A stretch of DNA of 64,000 nucleotides from Vulcanimicrobiota bacterium. Its GTDB lineage: Bacteria; Vulcanimicrobiota; Xenobia; Xenobiales; JADMJV01. This document shows, piece by piece, positions 40,941-49,217 of the stretch. The notes under the pieces are model-generated. The model was given only the letters and a program-made list of their open reading frames with translations. It searched no databases and was not told where the DNA came from. Numbering within the stretch: the stretch's first letter is position 1; each line of letters begins with the position of its first letter. A program made the position numbers and the translations under genes. The stretch covers positions 62,001 to 126,000 of the forward strand of contig JAEXNA010000217.1 in NCBI GenBank assembly GCA_023447635.1, in the 5' to 3' direction.

Positions 40941-43379
40941 TTAGAAACGAACGTTCTCATAGCTGTCGAGACCGAAAGTCACGTACCGGAGCACGTTGAA
41001 CTCGGGCGTACGAGGGAAGTCTTCGAGAGACTCGGCCGCGATGGCGTCATAGTTCAGGTTGATCTGGAAGCCGGAGTTCGATGCGTTCGAGGAAGCGTTC
41101 ACGATGGACATCGTCTTGCGGGCCTGACCGGAGATGATACCGCCGTACAGGTTGAAGATACCGAGTCCGTCGTTCGACTCCATGTTGTTGTCGTGGCTGC
41201 CGAATCCGCCGTTCGTCGTATTGGCGCTGGTACGTCCGGCGAGGATAACGCCGTACATATGGAGCTCGCCCTTTCGCTGACTGGTGTTACCGTGAGTGTC
41301 GGTGTACCAGCTGGAACGGTGACTGGTATCGGTGCGGATATCCACGTTGCGTGCTACCACTCCGAGGATATGTTTCCCGTCGGGCGACTGAGCACCGGGC
41401 GTCAGCCTGTTGGCACCGTACTTGGTCTGATTAGTCGAGTTGCCAGAGGTGTTGAGCGGGTTTCCGTCACCATCCAGGCCGTTGCCGTCGTAGTACTGCA
41501 GGATGTTGCCGAAGACTTCAAAGTCCTTATTGTTGGCCAGGTTCGTCGCGATGACTCGCCCCTGGTAGTCCAGGTTGCCTTCCGAGTCGTAGTGTTTCGA
41601 GCCCTTGTTGGTTCCAGAGACCTTGCGAAGGTGACCATCGCTGAAGGTAACCCCGTTGATACGTCCCTCCATGACGGTGTACTCGCGGAAGTCCTGGCTA
41701 CCGGTCGAGTAGTCGTTGCGGATGGTGACCGTGTTACCGTCCGCGACCACGAGGCGGCTATCGTTGGCGTCGGTAATCAAGTCACCGTTGACTCGGACAC
41801 CGCCTGGCTTCATGGGGATACGGTAGTTGGCGTCGTTCACTTCGACGACGGAGTTCCAGTTAGGGATGTTCATGGTGTTATCCACCGTCGTGGAGCCAGG
41901 AGTGCCCACCGCGACCCAGTTTCTGTTGGTTCCGTTCTGCACAGCGCCCGCGGTACCGGCGGCAACGTTGTCCTCCCAGTACCCGGGCGGGTCGATGGTT
42001 TGGGTTCCGACCTGACCCCAGGCGATACACTCTTCGTAAGGCTCGGTGCCGATCACGCGGCTGCAGGTCGAAGGAACGTCGCGAGTACAAGTCTTGTTGA
42101 TGACGACAGGCTGCGAGACACCACCGGGACCCGGCACGAACACTGTTTCCTGGCCACAAGAAGCGTGCGCCTCCGTGCGAGGAACGGTACAGGCGTAGTT
42201 TTCGGTAACATTGCGGGTACTAGTCCGGGTACGAGTGCACCCGGTAACTGGCTGCTGGTAGGGCGCAGGATCACGCCACACACGATAGCGCGGGACGTCG
42301 ATATATGCGCTCTGAGTTCCGGACGGAACCGTGACATCGTTCATGTCACGAATGCGGGTCTGCTGATGGCCGCCGGGGGCGATGAGAAGCTCGACCTGCT
42401 GAGTGTCGCGAGCCACGAAGATTCCGCCGCTAACCTTCCCGCCGGGGACGTTAGGGCCAGCCTCGGTATTCACCAAGAGCGGTCCTTTCTGGTTAATGGT
42501 TGTGGTCAGATTCGCGGGGACAGTTGCTCCCCAGGCCTTCGCTCGCAACTCCGAGTTCGCGGAAGGAAGCGGGATGTTACCGACCATGCGGATCTTTTCG
42601 CGACCGCCTTCGATGATGCGGTTGTAGCGGTCGTGATCGGGGCTGCCGCTTGCGTTGAACGGCACCAGCCCGGCATCGCTACCAGCAAAGTTCCCGCGAT
42701 AATACATGTTTCCGTCGCCGACTCCACCGAAGGTGCTCGAGCCGACAGGCATTTGCTGTGAGTGGGTCATCTCGGCTAGATTGCCGCTAACCCACGGCTC
42801 CTGACCGTCCGTCCAAAAGGACGCCGTAGGGGCCGCCAGTCGGAAGAAACTGTTGGTGTGGAAGGGGCCTTGAATGCCCTCGGAGCCCATCGAGAAGAGG
42901 AAGTCTTCACCCCAGGTGTCATAAAACAGCGCGTACTTCGCGAAGCTTTCCTGCTGGATGGTGGACTCGAGTTGCTGGACGGGACGACCTCGGTAATAAG
43001 CGATCGTGGTGATGTCGTAGACACGACGGTTCACGTCGTTGGGACGAATTTCGGTGCTGAAGCTCCAGTCCGCATCGACTTTGTTGACCGCGTTGTCGAT
43101 TTGCGCAGCATTATGAAGCGAGTTGAAAGCAATGCGGTTAGCGTCGGTGACGCCTATTCCTTTGGTGGCTTGAACGATCCACTGATGGGACACACGCAAG
43201 CCGGCGTCCAGCGCGTACTGTGCCTGGATATGGCGTCTAGCCAGAGTCGCCGAGTGGAACTCGGCGGGAAGAATACGAAAGAACGCGACAGCGAGTGAGA
43301 AGAGAACAATCAAAAAGAACATGGCAAGCAGCAGAATGCTGCCTTGTCTTTTCTTTCTCTTCCGTGAATCGGTGGACAT
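40941..43379 (-). CDS. PilX/prepilin-like secreted protein of the type IV pilus set, 812 aa
   Basis: The N-terminus (RKKRQGSILLLAMFFLIVLFSLAVAFF) is a PilX-like membrane anchor: G-S-I-L in place of G-F-T-L-x-E. The next ~90 residues are the usual helical stalk. The remainder (~130-812) is beta-rich with Asn/Gly/Thr repeats and a Cys-rich patch (about 385-460, eight Cys) whose text is Thr/Arg/Cys-heavy, suggesting disulfide-linked loops. The start at 43379 sits 4 bases after GGAGGT. It follows pilV/pilW-like genes, but a terminator at 43495-43518 separates it. Likely a surface-exposed minor pilin or its tip protein. Confidence 0.78.
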   Translation of the reverse strand: MSTDSRKRKKRQGSILLLAMFFLIVLFSLAVAFFRILPAEFHSATLARRHIQAQYALDAGLRVSHQWIVQATKGIGVTDANRIAFNSLHNAAQIDNAVNKVDADWSFSTEIRPNDVNRRVYDITTIAYYRGRPVQQLESTIQQESFAKYALFYDTWGEDFLFSMGSEGIQGPFHTNSFFRLAAPTASFWTDGQEPWVSGNLAEMTHSQQMPVGSSTFGGVGDGNMYYRGNFAGSDAGLVPFNASGSPDHDRYNRIIEGGREKIRMVGNIPLPSANSELRAKAWGATVPANLTTTINQKGPLLVNTEAGPNVPGGKVSGGIFVARDTQQVELLIAPGGHQQTRIRDMNDVTVPSGTQSAYIDVPRYRVWRDPAPYQQPVTGCTRTRTSTRNVTENYACTVPRTEAHASCGQETVFVPGPGGVSQPVVINKTCTRDVPSTCSRVIGTEPYEECIAWGQVGTQTIDPPGYWEDNVAAGTAGAVQNGTNRNWVAVGTPGSTTVDNTMNIPNWNSVVEVNDANYRIPMKPGGVRVNGDLITDANDSRLVVADGNTVTIRNDYSTGSQDFREYTVMEGRINGVTFSDGHLRKVSGTNKGSKHYDSEGNLDYQGRVIATNLANNKDFEVFGNILQYYDGNGLDGDGNPLNTSGNSTNQTKYGANRLTPGAQSPDGKHILGVVARNVDIRTDTSHRSSWYTDTHGNTSQRKGELHMYGVILAGRTSANTTNGGFGSHDNNMESNDGLGIFNLYGGIISGQARKTMSIVNASSNASNSGFQINLNYDAIAAESLEDFPRTPEFNVLRYVTFGLDSYENVRF

Positions 43380-43494
43380 GGGAACCTCCATCTCTGGGTC
43401 TGAATGAACGTGACCTTCTGACTAAACGGATAATAGCCAACCTATACCGACCGCGCTATCCTCCCAGGGTTGACCTTTGCCTCTGGAATAGAAA

Positions 43495-43518
43495 GAGGGC
43501 CCCATTTCTGGGGCCCTC
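43495..43518 (-). terminator. Terminator of the pilW-like gene
   Basis: GAGGGCCCC (43495-43503) and GGGGCCCTC (43510-43518) form a perfect 9-bp stem; on the minus strand TTTCT follows. Confidence 0.85.
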
Positions 43519-43542
43519 CAGCAAACCAGGTGACGAAAACAG

Positions 43543-44223
43543 CTAGTAGTTATAGGTGTCAGCAGGCACGGGGATAATGGCACGTTCCGTCTCCAGAACG
43601 AAAACCTGATTCCCTTGAGGTCCTTTACGTCGTCCCGAAACGTCAATCTGAACTTCGATCGTGTCTGCGGTTAGCCGCAAGACTTTGAAGTTTTGGATTC
43701 TATGCCCAATAATCTTGGGAACGGGATTGCTGACAGGCACTCCAGCCTCGACTTTCCTGAGAACGAGTTGGCCCAGCGAACTATGGTCGCTGGGGTTCTC
43801 TCTGACCAGGGCAAACTCGTAAGTGTAGACCGGGGCGCTCAACGAGTTGTACGGGGCCGAGGGGTTGGGGACGTAGTTCGGGTCGAGGAAATCCTCCGTC
43901 GTCGTGAAGCGAATCGTATCGTCAAAAATCTGATTGCTCGACGTTCTTTTCGCCGGAGTAATAAAGGCCGACCCGGTGCTTCGGGAGACCGCCGTCATGA
44001 CGTAGGGCGTCATACGGTCGATAGCCGACCGCGTTTTCTGATGGAACTCCAGCATGAGAGTTCCCTGTGAGATCATCGCCGAGGACTGAGCGAGAATTCC
44101 GATCAAGATCAGTCCTATCACCGTGACCAAGCCGATACAGACTATCAACTCGATGAGGGTAAACCCTCGTCTCGCGAGCCGTCTAGCTGCGCGGAGCGAA
44201 AACAACGGCCGAAGTGGCTGCAT
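43543..44223 (-). CDS. PilW-like type IV prepilin, 226 aa
   Basis: The prepilin peptidase site and helix are clear: RRGFTLIELIVCIGLVTVIGLILIGI, with cleavage after Gly and Glu at +5. The globular part ends with a strand (TDTIEVQIDVSGRR) and a short tail. Minor pilins of this type prime pilus assembly. Start taken at 44223, since AAGGAG is nine bases upstream. It overlaps the stop of the pilV-like gene by 41 bp, supporting one operon. PilW is a functional type here; the global identity was not checked. Confidence 0.85.
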   Translation of the reverse strand: MQPLRPLFSLRAARRLARRGFTLIELIVCIGLVTVIGLILIGILAQSSAMISQGTLMLEFHQKTRSAIDRMTPYVMTAVSRSTGSAFITPAKRTSSNQIFDDTIRFTTTEDFLDPNYVPNPSAPYNSLSAPVYTYEFALVRENPSDHSSLGQLVLRKVEAGVPVSNPVPKIIGHRIQNFKVLRLTADTIEVQIDVSGRRKGPQGNQVFVLETERAIIPVPADTYNY

Positions 44224-44677
44224 GGCGTGGTACTCCTTCATCTTCCCAATAGATGTTCACGGTGACCGTGACGAGGTTGCCTTGTTCGGTATTGACGGCG
44301 CCTCGTCGGACCATGGTGATCTTGCGCTTGTAGTTCGAGAGGTCTCGCTCCGGCATAGTAAAATCGTTTTGCTGGAAAGGGGCGTCGCTAATCGGCCTAG
44401 GCTGCGCGTTCGCCGCATCATTGAGTCCACTAGCGGCGTCCGGCAAACCGTTTCCATCCTTGACCGGCGCCAACGAGATCAAGCTGCGGTTCTGGATAAG
44501 ATCCACCAGAATTCGCGCGTGATTGGTCGCGATAGCGATACGGTCTCCATGATTGCTCTTCTGAAAGCCAAAGATAAGCGAAGCCGCTACTCCCGACATT
44601 CCTACGGCAATCACACCGAGCGCCACCATGAGTTCTGCCAGCGATAGGCCGGCCCTACGTTTTCGTCTGGTATGCAT
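44183..44677 (-). CDS. PilV-like type IV prepilin, 164 aa
   Basis: The N-terminal motif is KRRAGLSLAELMVALGVIAVGMSGVAASL, with the Gly cleavage site and Glu at +5. The downstream globular part is short and beta-rich. It belongs with the PilW-like and PilX-like proteins as a minor-pilin set. No core pilus machinery (ATPases, platform protein) is in the window. First gene of the pair. Confidence 0.87.
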   Translation of the reverse strand: MHTRRKRRAGLSLAELMVALGVIAVGMSGVAASLIFGFQKSNHGDRIAIATNHARILVDLIQNRSLISLAPVKDGNGLPDAASGLNDAANAQPRPISDAPFQQNDFTMPERDLSNYKRKITMVRRGAVNTEQGNLVTVTVNIYWEDEGVPRHAATSAVVFAPRS

Positions 44678-44769
44678 ACAGAGGATCCTATCAGAGTTTC
44701 TTTAGGTCAACAACGTGACCTGGGGGTATTCCTGAAGTTTTTGATAGTTCGGACGGATACGGTTCTTGG

Positions 44770-45243
44770 CTATTGCGTCGGGGGAGTGCTCAGTTTCATG
44801 GTGGGCATACCCGCTTCCGTCCAACCTTTCCAGCCCTCTTCATAAAGGCTGATATTCTTGATGCCCTGCGCCGCCAACTCTCTCGCCAGCGTGAGCGAGG
44901 ATTTGCAACCGGTTCCTGTACAGTAGACTACGACCGCGCCTTTCCCTTTGAGACTCTCCAGGAGCGGGAGCGAGGCCCCTAGTTCCATCGGCGCCGAGGT
45001 CGCCCCGGGGATAAACCCCTGCTCGAACTCTTTACTGCTTCGAGCATCCAGGAAGACGGCGTCGCCGTTCTTGAGGTGTTCGACCATCTCCAGGGTGGTG
45101 ACGATAGGAAATTCAACGATGTCGGGCGATTGAGTGCCTGCGGTGGCCAATGAGTCTGAGGGGGGGGAGACGAATTGATGCAGAGAGGCGAAGCCGACAG
45201 CCAGGTTCAGCAGAAGGAAAGCCTGAAGAACTGTTGTTTTCAC
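44770..45243 (-). CDS. Exported rhodanese-domain protein, 157 aa
   Basis: The N-terminus (VKTTVLQAFLLLNLAVGFASL) is a signal peptide or anchor. The rhodanese domain spans ~50-150, with FLDARSSKEFEQGFIPGA and the active-site loop VVYCTGTGCKSS, whose first Cys carries persulfide. The start is a GTG (45243) that overlaps the upstream stop as GTGA, so it is coupled to the MauE-DUF1573 protein. Sulfane sulfur transfer outside the cytoplasm is implied. Confidence 0.85.
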   Translation of the reverse strand: MKTTVLQAFLLLNLAVGFASLHQFVSPPSDSLATAGTQSPDIVEFPIVTTLEMVEHLKNGDAVFLDARSSKEFEQGFIPGATSAPMELGASLPLLESLKGKGAVVVYCTGTGCKSSLTLARELAAQGIKNISLYEEGWKGWTEAGMPTMKLSTPPTQ

Positions 45244-46415
45244 GAGGCGCGTCCTTTGAGATAGAGTCGGAAGGGTGGGAGATGATCGAGATTGGTCTTC
45301 ACACCAACGGTCCATACGTCGGCTCCGTGCTCTGCCGGAGGGATGGCCCCACGAGCTTCGACTTCCAAGATGATGACGCCCTTACTCGGAGAGTCCAGAG
45401 GCTTGATCTGTAACATCGACAGCGGATTTTCGATCGCCTCGACTTTGAACTCGAGGCCTTCCTTCTTGGACTCTAATCGGACCATCTGCTTTTCACCGGA
45501 ACGTAGTTCTAAAAGCTGGGGTACGACTTCCACAAGAGGTTGGACATTGGCGGTCACCTGAAGAAGGACCGGTTCTGGATTGCCCTTTTCGTAGATTTTG
45601 ACGCTTTGCTGTACTGGTCCGCGGTCGGAGCCAGCGTGATACTGAACCGTGAGCTCTCCGCTCTCTCCTGGAGCCAGAATATTTTTGTCCGGCTCCGGAA
45701 CGGTACAGCCGCAAGTCGACGTGACCTCTCCGATCTCGAACGGTTCGGTCCCGATGTTGCGAAAGGAGACCGTTTGGGCGACGGTTTCGCCCTGGGTCAC
45801 CGCTCCCATTCTTACCTCAAGCGGTTCGAAGGTGATCCTGGTAGCTCCGGTTCTCTGGGGCGGGAGCGGGACGGTGGATCCGTTTGAAGTCGGTGCGGCC
45901 AGGAGGAAAAGCAGATTGACCGCGGTGAGGCCAAAGCATGCGAAAAGAGCCGCTCCTCCCTGAAGTTTTTTCTCGAGGCCAAGTCGCGAGTCGAGGCACA
46001 ACGTCTCGAATGAGGTTCTCAGGACCAGCACAGAGGCCAGGACCAGGACCACATCGAGTCCGAGATGCGCGTAACTGACTTTCGATGCTCCACCAAAGCA
46101 ACCGCACTCGACGTTGAGGCCTCGTGCAAGCGCACTGCTCACAAAAACTCCGAAGCCTAGCGAGAGAGACAGGCTGATGAGCGCTGCCGCGCGACGGAGG
46201 ATGCCGAGCAACAGGCAAAGTCCGGTCAGAACCTCGACCCAGGGAACTACGTACGCCAACGTCAGGCTCATTTGTGCCGAGGTCAACTGATAATTTTCCA
46301 ACTGTCGGGAAAACTCCAAGGGCTGCTGGAGTTTTTCGAGCCCAGGTATCAGAAAGGCCGCCGCAAGGAAGAACCGAACGGCAACCACCAACTTTGCCCT
46401 TGCTTCTAATGGCAT
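45240..46415 (-). CDS. MauE/DoxX-like membrane domain fused to DUF1573, 391 aa
   Basis: Residues ~1-180 are membrane helices of the MauE/DoxX type (VEVLTGLCLLLGILRRAA, then ALARGLNVECGCFGG with its C-G-C, as in the methylamine utilisation protein). Residues ~205-305 match the DUF1573 beta-sandwich (FEPLEVRMGAVTQGETV...TSTCGCTVPEPDKNILAPGESGEL, a CGC/CGCT core). The remaining C-terminal part is beta-rich. MauE proteins help disulfide bond formation in partners, and DUF1573 is of unknown role. The operon with a rhodanese suggests extracytoplasmic thiol/sulfur chemistry. Start codon ATG 46415 has only a weak ribosome site. Confidence 0.85.
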   Translation of the reverse strand: MPLEARAKLVVAVRFFLAAAFLIPGLEKLQQPLEFSRQLENYQLTSAQMSLTLAYVVPWVEVLTGLCLLLGILRRAAALISLSLSLGFGVFVSSALARGLNVECGCFGGASKVSYAHLGLDVVLVLASVLVLRTSFETLCLDSRLGLEKKLQGGAALFACFGLTAVNLLFLLAAPTSNGSTVPLPPQRTGATRITFEPLEVRMGAVTQGETVAQTVSFRNIGTEPFEIGEVTSTCGCTVPEPDKNILAPGESGELTVQYHAGSDRGPVQQSVKIYEKGNPEPVLLQVTANVQPLVEVVPQLLELRSGEKQMVRLESKKEGLEFKVEAIENPLSMLQIKPLDSPSKGVIILEVEARGAIPPAEHGADVWTVGVKTNLDHLPPFRLYLKGRAS

Positions 46416-46595
46416 CGGACATAAATTCCCGCGAGAAGCTCGAAAACCTGCGCTCGAATTGTAGGGTCTGACGAGAATTTCCAGGTATGACGCGGTCCGA
46501 AATGACTTCCGGGCGCCTTCGGGCCTTCGGTTCGGTGGGAAATGCCCATTGGGGGGGAGGACACACCCCGGCGGGTTTACGAATGGGGTCGGTCT

Positions 46596-47864
46596 ATGAA
46601 GACTGTCGCTATGTTACTGGCCGGGGGGGAAGGCAGCCGACTGACCGTGCTGTCCGAGCAGCGGGCCAAGCCCGCCGTCCCCTTTGCTGGAAAGTTTCGC
46701 ATCATCGATTTTACTCTCTCTAACTGTGTTCACAGCGATATCGGCACGGTGGGTGTGCTGACCCAGTACCGCCCGCACAGCCTCAATGAGCACATCGGTA
46801 TCGGCAAGCCTTGGGGCCTGGACCGGTCTCGTGGCGGGATTCGCCTGCTGCCTCCCTACCAGGGACGGGGGCACCAGCGCTGGTTCGCGGGAACGGCCGA
46901 CGCCATCTACCAGAACCTGGGCTTCATCGCCGACCACCGCGCCGAAGCGGTGCTGATCCTGTCCGGCGACCACATCTACAAGATGGACTATCGCGAGATG
47001 CTGAAGGCGCACGTCGCCAAAGGCGCCGACCTGACGGTCGCGGTGATGGAAGTGCCGATCGAGGAAGCGTTCCGCTTCGGCATCATGAAGGTCGATGACA
47101 CGGGCGCTATCGTCGAATTCGCCGAGAAACCCAAAGACAAGAGCAAGGGCAACCTGGCCTCCCTGGGGATCTATATCTTCGGAGCCAAGACGCTGGACCG
47201 CGTCTTGCGTCGCGAGGTGGAAAACCACCCCGACCTGGACTTCGGCAAACACGTCATCCCCGCGATGCTGGCCGACGGTTCGAACGTGCAGTCTTACCGC
47301 TTCTCGGGCTACTGGGTCGACGTCGGAACGGTGGATTCGTACCTGAACACCAACCTGGAACTGGTCAAGGGGCAGGACGCTCTGGACCTCTATGACGAGC
47401 GCTGGCCGATCCTGACGCAGTCGGAAGAGAAGCCCGCCGTCAAGGTGGGGCCGCAGGGCAAGATTTCGGAGGCGCTGGTTTCGAACGGATGCGTGGTCAA
47501 AGGCCTGGTCAAGAACTCGGTGCTCTCTCCGGGCGTCTACGTTTCGCCCGGCGCCGTGATTGAAGATTCCGTGGTCATGAACAACGTCTGGATCGGACCT
47601 GGCGCGCACCTGAAGGGCGTGGTGGTCGATAAGGACGTGCGCGTCGGTGCGGGAGCGACGTTGGGTGGCGGCGACGCTTCGGTAGCCAACGCCAAGAATC
47701 CGGACAATCTGCGCGCGGGCATCAGCGTGATTGGTAAAGGGGCGGTGATCCCGCCAGGAACCAAAGTCGGTTCCAATGTCCTGATCGAGGCCGACGTCGA
47801 CGACGCGGACTTTGATGATTCCGGCGTCGTCGCTGACGGCGCCACCGTGGAGCGTTCGAAATGA
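46596..47864 (+). CDS. glgC: Glucose-1-phosphate adenylyltransferase (catalytic), 422 aa
   Basis: It makes ADP-glucose from ATP and glucose-1-phosphate for glycogen. The N-terminal loop is LLAGGEGSRLTVLSEQRAKPAVPFAGK with intact G-x-G-x-R-L and R-A-K-P-A, and GDHIYKMDY and FAEKPKDK are present. The C-terminal third is the left-handed beta-helix (VSNGCVVKGLVKNSVLSPGV). Full length. Start 46596 gives MKTVAMLLAGG; upstream bases read as an unrelated peptide. The stop overlaps the start of a second paralogue (ATGA). Confidence 0.95.
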   Translation: MKTVAMLLAGGEGSRLTVLSEQRAKPAVPFAGKFRIIDFTLSNCVHSDIGTVGVLTQYRPHSLNEHIGIGKPWGLDRSRGGIRLLPPYQGRGHQRWFAGTADAIYQNLGFIADHRAEAVLILSGDHIYKMDYREMLKAHVAKGADLTVAVMEVPIEEAFRFGIMKVDDTGAIVEFAEKPKDKSKGNLASLGIYIFGAKTLDRVLRREVENHPDLDFGKHVIPAMLADGSNVQSYRFSGYWVDVGTVDSYLNTNLELVKGQDALDLYDERWPILTQSEEKPAVKVGPQGKISEALVSNGCVVKGLVKNSVLSPGVYVSPGAVIEDSVVMNNVWIGPGAHLKGVVVDKDVRVGAGATLGGGDASVANAKNPDNLRAGISVIGKGAVIPPGTKVGSNVLIEADVDDADFDDSGVVADGATVERSK

Positions 47865-49126
47865 GTTTAGCCTTCGCCCTGATCATGGCCGGCGGCCCCA
47901 GCCCCGGACTGTCCGTCCTGACCGAAGTCCGCGCCGCTCCGGCCATCCCCTTCGGGGGAAAATATCGCCTGATCGACTTTGCGCTGTCCAACTGCGTGAA
48001 CTCCGAGATCTTCAACGTGGCGGTGCTGACCCAGTACCGCCCCCACAGCCTTAGCGAGCACCTGGGAACGGGCGCTCCCTGGGACCTGGACTTGATGAAA
48101 GGCGGCCTGCGCGTCCTTCACCCGTTCCAGGGCGGTCGTTTCGGCGACTGGCAGAAGGGCACCGCCGACGCCGTGCGCCGCAACCTGGAGTTCGTGGGCG
48201 AGCAGGCTGAAGAGCACGTGCTGGTGCTGGCCGGCGACCACGTCTACACCATGGACTACCGTACCCTGCTCGAGCGTCACGCCGACAGCGGCGCCGACCT
48301 GACGGTGGCGTGTCGGCGGGTCAGCCCGCACGAGACGCACCGCTACGGTATGATCCTGAAGGCGCCCGACGACCGGGTGGTCGGCTTCGAAGAGAAGCCC
48401 AAGCGCACCAAAGAGACGCTGGCTTCGATGGGCGTCTATGTGTTCAAGCGTTCGGCGCTGATCAAAGTGCTGCTCGACGAGACCTGCGTGGATTTCGGCC
48501 GCGATGTTCTGCCTCGGATGCTGGCCGCCGGCGCCTCGGTGCGCGCCGCTACCTTCCCCGGCTACTGGACCGATATCGGTACCGTGCAGTCGTACTGGGA
48601 AGCCAACATGGGGCTGCTCTCGGAAGACCCGGCGCTGGACCTGTATAACACGGACCTGACCGTTCATACCCGAAGCCAGGATCAGGGTCCTGTCTCGGTG
48701 GGGCGTAACGCGGTTGTCGATAACAACCTGCTCAGTAACGGCTGTATCGTTAACGGCACGGTGCAGCGCAGCATCCTTTCCCCCGGGGTCCGGGTGGCTG
48801 AAGGCGCGGTCGTCACCAACAGCATCATCCTGCACGAAGCCGTCATCGAAGCGGGTGCCCGCGTCGACAACTGCATCGTGGACAAGAACTGCATTATCAG
48901 AATGGACGCTCAGGTGGGCCACGGCGAGGACAACACTCCGAACAAGGCGCTGCCTCAGGCTTTGAACACGGGTCTTACCATCGTGGGACGCGATTCGGTG
49001 ATCCCGGCCGGAATGGTGCTTGGCCGCAACGTCACCGTGCACGCCTCGACCCGTGAGGACAACTCGGCTTATAAGAAGAAGAAGGGTGTGCCCAGCGGTA
49101 GCGTGGTTGGGAAGCCGGCCGACTAA
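47861..49126 (+). CDS. GlgC paralogue with a degraded active site (GlgD-like), 421 aa
   Basis: Same fold and length as the upstream gene. The catalytic loop reads IMAGGPSPGLSVLTEVRAAPAIPF: G-x-G-x-R-L has become G-P-S-P-G-L and R-A-K-P has become R-A-A-P. GDHIYKMDY is GDHVYTMDY. These losses parallel the non-catalytic GlgD subunit of firmicute GlgC-GlgD, so a regulatory partner in a mixed tetramer is the best inference. ATGA overlap with glgC supports 1:1 synthesis. I do not give it a firm glgD symbol, because similarity to known GlgD is not checked. Confidence 0.88.
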   Translation: MSLAFALIMAGGPSPGLSVLTEVRAAPAIPFGGKYRLIDFALSNCVNSEIFNVAVLTQYRPHSLSEHLGTGAPWDLDLMKGGLRVLHPFQGGRFGDWQKGTADAVRRNLEFVGEQAEEHVLVLAGDHVYTMDYRTLLERHADSGADLTVACRRVSPHETHRYGMILKAPDDRVVGFEEKPKRTKETLASMGVYVFKRSALIKVLLDETCVDFGRDVLPRMLAAGASVRAATFPGYWTDIGTVQSYWEANMGLLSEDPALDLYNTDLTVHTRSQDQGPVSVGRNAVVDNNLLSNGCIVNGTVQRSILSPGVRVAEGAVVTNSIILHEAVIEAGARVDNCIVDKNCIIRMDAQVGHGEDNTPNKALPQALNTGLTIVGRDSVIPAGMVLGRNVTVHASTREDNSAYKKKKGVPSGSVVGKPAD

Positions 49127-49167
49127 AAAAGCGGACTTCTTTCCCCTCCAACCTCACCTTCCCAAAG

Positions 49168-49194
49168 AAAAGGCCCCGGACTCGGGGCCTTTTT
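49168..49194. terminator. Bidirectional terminator after the AGPase pair
   Basis: AAAGGCCCCG and CGGGGCCTTT pair around GACT-type loop bases; T-run follows. Confidence 0.9.
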
Positions 49195-49217
49195 GCGTCC
49201 TGGGAGAGGCCGCCGGA

